From the NCBI GenBank assembly GCA_011390385.1, contig JAABSN010000232.1:1-5126 (forward strand): a stretch of 5,126 nucleotides of DNA, written 5' to 3'. Below, in pieces: positions 1 through 4,790 of this stretch. Position numbers and translations under genes: made by a program. Below the pieces are notes generated by a model that worked only from the letters and a program-made list of their open reading frames with translations, did not search any database and had not been told where the DNA came from. The DNA is from Thioalkalivibrio nitratireducens. GTDB taxonomy: Bacteria; Pseudomonadota; Gammaproteobacteria; Ectothiorhodospirales; Ectothiorhodospiraceae. How positions within the stretch are numbered: position 1 is the stretch's first letter; each line of letters opens with the position of its first letter.

Positions 1-563
1 GAATACCGTGCCGCCGCCTTGCGCGAGAAGCCGAGCAACAGCGCGGCGGTCATGGTGACCCCGGAACGCGAAGTTCCGGGGATCAGCGCCAGCGCCTGGG
101 CACCGCCGACGACCGCTATGTCGCGCCAGCGGATGCTGAACTCGTCGCGGGTGCCGCGCCCGCGCCAGTCGGCCAGCCACAGCAGCAACGCGAAGCCGAT
201 GGTGGTGGTCGCGATCACCAGCGGCGAACGCAGCGAGCTCTCGATCACCCCCGCGAAGGCCAGCCCGGCGAGCGCCGCCGGCAGGGTGCCGAAGATCACC
301 GCCCAGGCCAGCATCGACTCGGGAGTGGCGCCACGCCCCCCGACCTGGCGGAACCACGCTTGGACAATGACAACGATTTCGTGCCGGAAGTAGGCCATGA
401 TCGCGACAAGCGTCCCGACATGGATGGCGACGTCGAACGCCAGCCCCTGATCCTCCCAGGCCGTCAATACCGGCACCAGGATCAGGTGCGCGGCGCTGGA
501 GATCGGCAGGAATTCCGTCAGCCCCTGTACCAGCGCCAGCACCCACACCTGCAGCCACTCCAT
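1..563 (-). CDS. uppP: Undecaprenyl-diphosphate phosphatase UppP (BacA), N-terminal 187 codons, cut by left window edge
   Basis: This integral inner-membrane enzyme removes the terminal phosphate of undecaprenyl diphosphate, recycling the lipid carrier for peptidoglycan and other surface polymers; overexpression of the family gives bacitracin resistance. The protein begins MEWLQVWVLALVQGLTEFLP. Residues 13-26 carry the first active-site motif (Q13, E17, S22-S23, H26). PGTSRSGVT at residues 162-170 is the second signature, with R166 as the conserved arginine. Between them are several hydrophobic stretches typical of the multi-span family. The usual length is about 265-275 residues, so roughly 80 C-terminal residues lie outside the window. 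ATG 563 is chosen because GGAGG (574-570) sits 6 bases upstream and the active-site motif falls at its usual distance from the N terminus. It lies 29 bases after the methyltransferase stop on the same strand, so co-transcription is likely. Q replaces the first Glu of E. coli BacA, a known variant of the (E/Q)xxxE motif. Identification is secure. Confidence 0.96.
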   Translation of the reverse strand, partial: MEWLQVWVLALVQGLTEFLPISSAAHLILVPVLTAWEDQGLAFDVAIHVGTLVAIMAYFRHEIVVIVQAWFRQVGGRGATPESMLAWAVIFGTLPAALAGLAFAGVIESSLRSPLVIATTTIGFALLLWLADWRGRGTRDEFSIRWRDIAVVGGAQALALIPGTSRSGVTMTAALLLGFSRKAAARY

Positions 564-592
564 GCAACCCCTCCCCGAGAAAGTCGGTCAGC

Positions 593-1801
593 TTACAGGC
601 GTTCACGGCGATCCGGGAAGCTGCCCCCCGGCGGCAGGCCGCAGCCACGCCCCAGCACCATCACCTGAAAGCGCTCGCCCATCTCTCCGGGCAGCGTGAG
701 CATACGCACCTGCTGCGCCAGTTGCATGACGAGGCGCGGATCGTCGTTGCCGGCGACCGACTGTTCGAACAGCGCTGGCAGACCGGCACCCAGCAGGAAC
801 TCACCCTGGGCCGCATAGGCAAGAACGTCGAGCCCGGCCGCATGAGCCCCCTCGGCCACCGCGGTGAAATCGACACTCGCGGTCAGATCCATCAGGCCCG
901 GCCAGGCGAAGGGATCGAACACGACCTGCTGCCGGTAATATCCCACCAGCGTGCCGCTGACCCGCTCGGGCGAATAAAACGCGGATCGCGGATAGCCGTA
1001 ATCGGCGATCCAGATCAGACCCTCGTCCAGCAGATCGGCAACCGAGCGCAGCCATGGACCCAGCGCCGGCCGCCACTCCGACACATAACCATCGGGCCAG
1101 GGGCCGGTGGCCTGCTCCAGTTCCCGCACCACCCGTTCCAGCACCGGGGGAGCGGGCCGCTCGGCAAACGCCAGCCGCTCGCCGACGACGTTGACCCCGC
1201 GCTGCAGTACCTGCCCATCGCGCCAGGCAAAGACTTCGACCGGCATCGCGTCCAGTACCTCATTGGCCAGTACAACACCACGGATCGGTTCCTCCGGAAG
1301 GGAATCCAGCCACTCTACCCGTACCAACCGTTCCGACCCCAGCCGGGTGTTGAGAAGCGCCTGCTGGCGCGCCCGCAGGTCCGGACTGACCTCGAGAATC
1401 CGATACCGCTCCAGGCGCACGCCGAGATCGTCGAGCCGCGTGATCACATCGGCCGCCAGCCGGCCACTCCCGGCACCGAATTCCAGGATCTCGCAGCGAT
1501 CCTCGGTCAGGATCGAACCCAGCCATTGCGCCAGCGTGGCCCCGAACAGGGAGGACAGCTCCGGAGCGGTCACGAAATCGCCTTCCGGGCCGAACTTGCG
1601 CAATCCGTTCACGTAATAGCCCAATTCCGGCGCGTAGAGAGCCAGATCCATATAACGGGGAAACGGCAGAAAGCCGCCCGCCGAAACGATCTCGTCGCGC
1701 AGGCGATCCAGCAATCGGCCGGACAGTGCCAGCGCCTCCCCATCCGGCTGCGGGCCAGGCCGCGGTGCAGGCTCTGTGCTAGATTCTGAACGTTCCATCA
1801 T
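593..1801 (-). CDS. MidA/NDUFAF7-family class I SAM-dependent methyltransferase (DUF185, COG1565)
   Basis: This 402-residue protein matches the length and motif order of the MidA/NDUFAF7 family. Its mitochondrial member dimethylates an arginine of the complex I subunit NDUFS2; the substrate of bacterial members is not established. Visible landmarks are GGFLPFPRYMDLALY (42-56, family N-terminal motif), FGPEGDFVTAPELS (70-83), SAM-binding motif I EFGAGSGRL (107-115), the acidic strand end at RILEVSPD (134-141), the family signature NEVLDAMPV (180-188), IADYGYPR (265-272), GTLVGYYRQ (283-291), TASVDFTAV (307-315) and QGEFLLGAG (332-340). Residues 1-25 are an Asp/Glu/Pro-rich, probably disordered leader. 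No signal peptide or membrane segment is seen, so it is probably cytoplasmic. The two tandem ATG codons (1801 and 1798) are the only usual starts before an upstream TAG in frame, and neither has a visible Shine-Dalgarno sequence. uppP follows 29 bases downstream. The family is sure; the cellular target is unknown. Confidence 0.94.
   Translation of the reverse strand: MMERSESSTEPAPRPGPQPDGEALALSGRLLDRLRDEIVSAGGFLPFPRYMDLALYAPELGYYVNGLRKFGPEGDFVTAPELSSLFGATLAQWLGSILTEDRCEILEFGAGSGRLAADVITRLDDLGVRLERYRILEVSPDLRARQQALLNTRLGSERLVRVEWLDSLPEEPIRGVVLANEVLDAMPVEVFAWRDGQVLQRGVNVVGERLAFAERPAPPVLERVVRELEQATGPWPDGYVSEWRPALGPWLRSVADLLDEGLIWIADYGYPRSAFYSPERVSGTLVGYYRQQVVFDPFAWPGLMDLTASVDFTAVAEGAHAAGLDVLAYAAQGEFLLGAGLPALFEQSVAGNDDPRLVMQLAQQVRMLTLPGEMGERFQVMVLGRGCGLPPGGSFPDRRERL
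1777..1785 (+). promoter_or_regulatory. Possible extended -10 promoter element for the pteridine reductase gene
   Basis: TGC followed by TAGATT gives a TGn extension and a -10 hexamer matching TATAAT at four of six positions. No -35 match is seen at the usual spacing, which extended -10 promoters tolerate. The expected start would be near base 1792, giving a leader of about 33 bases before GTG 1825 that includes its ribosome binding site. The element lies inside the 5' coding end of the divergent methyltransferase gene, the only place a promoter for this direction can be. This is inference from a short match in G+C-rich DNA, where an A/T-rich hexamer stands out, but it is unproven. Confidence 0.35.
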
Positions 1802-1812
1802 CAGCCGTGACC

Positions 1813-1818
1813 GGAGAG
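1813..1818 (+). promoter_or_regulatory. Ribosome binding site that decides the pteridine reductase start
   Basis: GGAGAG lies 6 bases before GTG 1825, an ideal spacing. The longer in-frame GTG at 1807 would have this motif inside its coding region and has no purine-rich stretch upstream. This supports the shorter 255-residue protein. Confidence 0.7.
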
Positions 1819-1824
1819 ACCCAA

Positions 1825-2592
1825 GTGGTTGAAGACCCTACAGCAGCGAACAGCGGCCCAGGCCATGAAGTCGCGCTGATCACCGGTGCCGCGCGCAGAA
1901 TCGGCGCCGAGATCGCCCGGACGCTGCACGCTGCGGGGATCAACGTCCTGCTGCATTATCGCGGGTCGAGAGACGCCGCCGCCACCCTCGCCGAAGAAAT
2001 GAACCACGCCCGGCCGGACAGCGCGCGCCTGCTGCAGGCCGACCTGCTCGATGAGCGAGCCATCGCCGACCTGGGTGAACGTGCCATCGCCGAGTATGGC
2101 CATCTGAACTACCTGGTCAACAACGCTTCCACCTTCTATGCCACGCCCCTCGGCGAGATTACCGCCGCACACTGGCACGAGCTGATGGGGTCGAACCTGA
2201 AAGCCCCCCTGTTCCTCACCCAGGCCTGTGCTCCGGCGCTGCGCGCGACCGGAGGTTCCGTGGTCAATGTCGTCGACATCCACGCCCTGCGCCCGCTGAA
2301 GGGCTACCCGCTCTACTCTGCCGCCAAGGCCGGATTGTGGGCACTGACACAGGCTTTTGCACGTGAACTCGGCCCGGAGGCGCGCGCGAACGGTGTCGCC
2401 CCGGGTGCCATCCTGCTGCCGGAAGACGAGGCCAACGTCGGCACCCATGAAGCGATGATCGAGCGAACCGCGCTGAAGCGCCAGGGCCACCCGAGCGATA
2501 TCGCCCGCACCGTGCTGTTCCTGCTGCGCGATGCCCCGTACATTACCGGACAGGTCGTCCCCGTCGATGGCGGCCGCTCGGCCTCGCAATAG
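1825..2592 (+). CDS. folM: Pteridine reductase-like short-chain dehydrogenase/reductase (FolM/PTR1 type)
   Basis: This is a probable NADPH-dependent cytoplasmic reductase of pterins. Family members reduce dihydromonapterin or dihydrobiopterin, and often weakly dihydrofolate, linking it to folate/pterin metabolism. In the 255-residue protein a single Rossmann SDR domain starts at about residue 14. TGAARRIG (20-27) is the cofactor loop, HYRGS (45-49) lies at the NADPH-selecting strand end, NNAS (99-102) is the SDR structural motif, and Y164/K168 in YSAAK are catalytic. D151, exactly 13 residues before the Tyr, stands where ordinary SDRs have Ser; PTR1 has the same Asp-Tyr-Lys arrangement (D181, Y194, K198), which argues for a pteridine reductase rather than FabG. 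The C-terminal GQVVPVDGG (242-250) is typical of the family. GTG 1825 is preferred over GTG 1807 because of its GGAGAG site. It diverges from the methyltransferase gene and lies 58 bases before ubiK. The exact pterin substrate is inferred. Confidence 0.9.
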   Translation: MVEDPTAANSGPGHEVALITGAARRIGAEIARTLHAAGINVLLHYRGSRDAAATLAEEMNHARPDSARLLQADLLDERAIADLGERAIAEYGHLNYLVNNASTFYATPLGEITAAHWHELMGSNLKAPLFLTQACAPALRATGGSVVNVVDIHALRPLKGYPLYSAAKAGLWALTQAFARELGPEARANGVAPGAILLPEDEANVGTHEAMIERTALKRQGHPSDIARTVLFLLRDAPYITGQVVPVDGGRSASQ

Positions 2593-2650
2593 GCAGCCGC
2601 AAGGCTGGTTGCGGTATGCTGAAACCCTGAGACATTTTCGGAGAAAGGCC
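2593..2650 (+). other. folM-ubiK gap with a small hairpin and a weak -10-like hexamer
   Basis: CCGCAA (2597-2602) pairs with TTGCGG (2609-2614) around a six-base loop. GCA (2593-2595) and TGC (2617-2619) can extend the stem across a bulge. No T-run follows, so this is not a classical terminator. TATGCT (2615-2620) matches TATAAT at four of six positions, but no -35 sequence is visible at the usual distance. GGAGAAAGG (2640-2648) supplies the ubiK ribosome binding site. Read-through from folM into ubiK is possible. Confidence 0.35.
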
Positions 2651-2926
2651 ATGATCGACCCCAAGAGCTTCGACGACCTGGCACGCCGCATCACCGAAAG
2701 CCTGCCGGAATCGGTGCGGACCTTCCAGAAGGACGTCGAGCGCCAGGTGCGCTCGACCCTGCATCAGGGGTTCGAGCGCATGGATCTCGTCACCCGCGAG
2801 GATTTCGACGTCCAGGTCGCCATCCTCGAGCGCACCCGTGCCCGCCTGCGTGAACTCGAAACGCGGGTTGCCGCACTGGAAGGGCAACCGCCGGCGAACG
2901 TATCCGGCGGCTCGGACATCACCTGA
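2651..2926 (+). CDS. ubiK: Ubiquinone biosynthesis accessory factor UbiK (YqiC/BMFP family)
   Basis: This small protein of 91 residues is typical in size for UbiK (formerly YqiC). UbiK interacts with UbiJ and is needed for efficient aerobic ubiquinone biosynthesis; purified relatives bind lipid and fuse membranes. The N-terminal half (about 5-45) is amphipathic helix with repeated charged and hydrophobic residues. The hallmark LVTREDFDVQ lies at 46-55 and runs into a heptad-like coiled coil to about residue 78 (VAILERTRARLRELETRVAA), the trimerising segment in the family. The tail PPANVSGGSDIT is probably unstructured. ATG 2651 is supported by GGAG at 2640-2643, seven bases upstream. There is no signal peptide, so it is cytoplasmic or peripheral at the membrane. 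It sits upstream of comM, an arrangement I recall from other gammaproteobacteria, where glnK/amtB may lie nearby; those are absent here. The identification is strong despite the small size because the central motif is distinctive. Confidence 0.93.
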   Translation: MIDPKSFDDLARRITESLPESVRTFQKDVERQVRSTLHQGFERMDLVTREDFDVQVAILERTRARLRELETRVAALEGQPPANVSGGSDIT

Positions 2927-2957
2927 ACGCGCCAGGGTCGATACCCGGAAAACACGA

Positions 2958-2995
2958 AGCCGATTCCTCACCAGCCCCGGAACCGGAATCCGGCT
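2958..2995 (+). other. Bulged inverted repeat in the ubiK-comM gap
   Basis: AGCCG-ATTCC (2958-2967) can pair with GGAAT-C-CGGCT (2985-2995) in ten base pairs with one bulged C, leaving a 17-base loop. It lies 31 bases after the ubiK stop and 28 bases before the comM start. No T-run follows, so it is not a clear terminator. It might be an mRNA-processing or attenuating structure, a protein site, or chance. Confidence 0.3.
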
Positions 2996-3011
2996 CGGCG
3001 AACACCGACAC

Positions 3012-3017
3012 AGGAGG
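3012..3017 (+). promoter_or_regulatory. comM ribosome binding site
   Basis: A perfect AGGAGG lies 6 bases before ATG 3024. It settles the start in a frame that stays open upstream back to an ATG at 2838 inside ubiK. Confidence 0.8.
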
Positions 3018-3023
3018 GCAGGG

Positions 3024-4529
3024 ATGCCCATTGCAATGGTCAATGCGCGTGCCGTCGAAGGCATCCGCGCCCCCCTCGTCCGCATCGAGACCCATCTCGC
3101 CAACGGACTGCCCGGATTCCAGATCGTCGGGCTTCCGGAAGCCGCCGTGCGCGAGAGCCGAGACCGGGTGCGCGCGGCGATCCAGACCAGCGGCTTCGAG
3201 TTTCCACGCCGGCGCATCACCGTCAACCTCGCCCCGGCGGATCTGCCCAAGGACGGCGGCCGCTTTGATCTGGGGATCGCCCTCGGCATTCTGGCCGCGA
3301 GCGACCAGGTGCCACGGAGCGCGTTGAGCAGGCGGGAATTTCTCGGAGAACTGGGACTGGACGGACGGCTGCGCGCGGTCGGTGGCACCCTGCCCGCCAG
3401 TCTCGCCGCACGCGACAGCGGGCATGAACTGGTACTGAGCCCGGATGATGGCGCCGAGGCTGCGCTCGCCAGCGGCGCGAACGTGGTCACCGCCGAACAC
3501 CTGCTCGATGTCTGCGCAGCCCTGAATGGCAGGGCCACCCTCCCCCTGGCGGTACCGCCCGAAGCCCAACCCCTCGACGCGCCGGATCTCGCCGATGTCC
3601 GCGGGCAGCGGCAGGCGCGCCGGGCGCTCGAGATCGCCGCCGCGGGCGGCCATCACCTGTTGATGATCGGCCCACCGGGCAGCGGCAAATCGATGCTCGC
3701 AGCGCGCATCCCCGGGATCCTTCCGCCGATGGATGATGCGGAAGCGATGGAGACCGCGGCCATCCACAGCCTGCGTGGCTCGGATCATCTGCGCCGCAAC
3801 TGGCGCTGCCGGCCGTTCCGTTCTCCGCACCACACCGCATCCGGCGTCGCTCTGGTCGGTGGCGGTTCGAACCCGCGTCCCGGTGAGATCTCGCTGGCGC
3901 ATAACGGCGTTCTGTTTCTGGACGAGTTGACCGAATTCGACCGACGGGTGCTCGATGTCCTGCGCGAGCCCCTGGAGACCGGAGTCATCCACATCGCGCG
4001 TGCGGCCAGGCAGGCCGAATATCCGGCCCGGTTCCAACTGGTGGCGGCGATGAATCCCTGCCCGCAGGGCTTCGACTGCGACCTTGCCGACCGCTGCGTA
4101 TGCTCGCCCGAACAACGCGCGCGGCATCGAAGACGGCTTTCGGCACCCCTGATCGACCGTATCGACATTGCGGTGGAAGTACCGCGCCTGCCCACGACCG
4201 AACTCGTTCCGGTACCGGGGCAGGATGAGGATTCAGCAACGGTGGGGGCGAGGGTACGAAAGGCGCATGAACGCCAGCGTGAACGGCAGGGCAAGATGAA
4301 CAGCACGCTGAGCGGCAGGGAACTCGATCATCATGCACGCCTGACCGCAGCAGACCGGACGCTGCTCGAACAGGCGGTGGAAAAATTCCGGCTTTCCGCC
4401 CGCGCCTACCACCGTATCCTTCGGGTGGCGCGCAGCATCGCCGACCTCAACGGCAGCGAGGAGATCCGAACCCCGCACCTTACCGAAGCACTCGGATACC
4501 GTGCGCTGGATCGCTGGCGTCTGGATTGA
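3024..4529 (+). CDS. comM: ComM/YifB family Mg-chelatase-like AAA+ ATPase (branch-migration helicase of natural transformation)
   Basis: This 501-residue protein is full length for the family (about 500). Vibrio ComM is a hexameric, MCM-like helicase that extends heteroduplex by branch migration during integration of transforming DNA; it acts in the cytoplasm. Domain order is an N-terminal ChlI-like domain (about 18-140, with LPGFQIVGLPEAAVRESRDR at 29-48 and NLAPADLPKDGGRFDL at 68-83), the AAA+ core (about 190-395), and a C-terminal Mg-chelatase C domain (about 400-497). The core shows Walker A GPPGSGKS (216-223), RPFRSPHHTAS (263-273), GEISLAHNGVLFLDEL (287-302, Walker B LFLDE), sensor 1 at N344 and the RRLSAPLIDRIDI segment (370-382). 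Cysteines C346, C352, C358 and C360 form a cluster in which the usual CPCG reads CPQG. The strong AGGAGG fixes ATG 3024. It follows ubiK by 97 bases, and a hairpin follows its stop almost directly. Competence is not demonstrated, since comM also occurs in species not known to transform. Confidence 0.95.
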   Translation: MPIAMVNARAVEGIRAPLVRIETHLANGLPGFQIVGLPEAAVRESRDRVRAAIQTSGFEFPRRRITVNLAPADLPKDGGRFDLGIALGILAASDQVPRSALSRREFLGELGLDGRLRAVGGTLPASLAARDSGHELVLSPDDGAEAALASGANVVTAEHLLDVCAALNGRATLPLAVPPEAQPLDAPDLADVRGQRQARRALEIAAAGGHHLLMIGPPGSGKSMLAARIPGILPPMDDAEAMETAAIHSLRGSDHLRRNWRCRPFRSPHHTASGVALVGGGSNPRPGEISLAHNGVLFLDELTEFDRRVLDVLREPLETGVIHIARAARQAEYPARFQLVAAMNPCPQGFDCDLADRCVCSPEQRARHRRRLSAPLIDRIDIAVEVPRLPTTELVPVPGQDEDSATVGARVRKAHERQRERQGKMNSTLSGRELDHHARLTAADRTLLEQAVEKFRLSARAYHRILRVARSIADLNGSEEIRTPHLTEALGYRALDRWRLD

Positions 4530-4530
4530 A

Positions 4531-4557
4531 GCGGCACGCGTCAGCGTTGCGTGCCGC
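4531..4557 (+). terminator. Hairpin directly after comM, probable terminator or 3'-end stabiliser
   Basis: GCGGCACGC (4531-4539) and GCGTGCCGC (4549-4557) form a perfect nine-base-pair G+C-rich stem with a nine-base loop (seven if the inner G-T pair forms), one base after the comM stop codon. The position fits transcript ending. No T-run follows, so it is not a canonical intrinsic terminator; it could work as a U-less terminator, stop 3' exonucleases, or act with Rho. Confidence 0.5.
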
Positions 4558-4559
4558 CT

Positions 4560-4690
4560 CCGGGAGCCTGTCGGACTTGGGTCCCCTTCCGGCCAGCCTT
4601 CGGCTGTTCAACGCGCTTCACGCATTCGTGCCGCGCTTCCCGCCGCGCTGCGCTCGCGGCTGAAGGCTCTTGCGCAATGCCAAGTGCATT
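4560..4690. repeat. Nested palindromic intergenic sequence, possible dispersed repeat element
   Basis: No credible gene is found in 4558-4790. Within it, 4595-4607 can pair with 4656-4668 in thirteen consecutive base pairs on plus-strand RNA (three are G-T), and ACTTGG (4575-4580) with CCAAGT (4680-4685) forms a nested outer stem. Local alternatives are CAGCC-TTC-GGCTG (4594-4606), GGAC-TTGG-GTCC (4573-4584), GCCGCG/CGCGGC (4643-4648 with 4655-4660 region) and AATGC/GCATT (4676-4690). Such overlapping, competing palindromes between convergent genes resemble repetitive extragenic or MITE-like elements. The minus-strand reading around GGACCCAAGTCCGACAGGCT looks like sequence I recall as recurrent between genes of other G+C-rich proteobacteria, but I cannot confirm copies. 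There is no transposase, and no target-site duplication was identified. Confidence 0.35.
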
Positions 4691-4762
4691 AATCAGCCTT
4701 TCCCCGCGAACATCGGCAACCCACTTGCTTGCGGCCCGGATCCGGCCCACCCACGGCGTTGC

Positions 4763-4784
4763 CCGGAGCAGGGCTTCGCTCCGG
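4763..4784 (-). terminator. Hairpin directly after the cytochrome gene, possible terminator
   Basis: CCGGAGC (4763-4769) and GCTCCGG (4778-4784) form a perfect seven-base-pair stem with an eight-base loop, beginning six bases past the cytochrome stop codon when read on the minus strand. The position suggests a transcript end for that gene. There is no T-run on the minus strand, so function as an intrinsic terminator is uncertain. Confidence 0.4.
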
Positions 4785-4790
4785 CGGCGT

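Noticed and set aside
61..79. Perfect seven-base-pair inverted repeat CCGGAAC/GTTCCGG with a five-base loop
   Set aside because: It falls exactly on the codons of the invariant PGTSRSG motif of uppP, so protein constraint plus G+C-rich codon use is enough to explain it.
722..1789. A 355-codon plus-strand open frame opposite the methyltransferase gene
   Set aside because: It is antisense to a well-matched family protein, its translation is rich in Arg, Pro, Gln and His without any domain motif, and it arises from G+C-rich third positions.
1807..1824. Longer folM start at GTG 1807
   Set aside because: There is no ribosome site before it, whereas GTG 1825 has GGAGAG six bases upstream. It remains possible but less likely.
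1801..2694. A 297-codon minus-strand open frame opposite folM
   Set aside because: It has no recognisable motif, lies wholly across a confirmed SDR gene and the ubiK start, and is explained by codon bias.
2838..3023. Longer comM start at ATG 2838
   Set aside because: It would overlap ubiK in another frame, add 62 residues unlike the family N terminus, and bypass the ideal AGGAGG before ATG 3024.
2919..4127. A 402-codon minus-strand open frame opposite comM
   Set aside because: It is the antisense shadow of the conserved AAA+ gene; the composition is Arg/Gly/Ala/Asp-rich with no domain signature.
4541..4750. A 69-codon minus-strand frame in the comM-cytochrome gap
   Set aside because: It runs through the palindromic stretch, is Arg/Ala-rich, has no ribosome site and no domain. 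It looks like a spurious reading of structured DNA.
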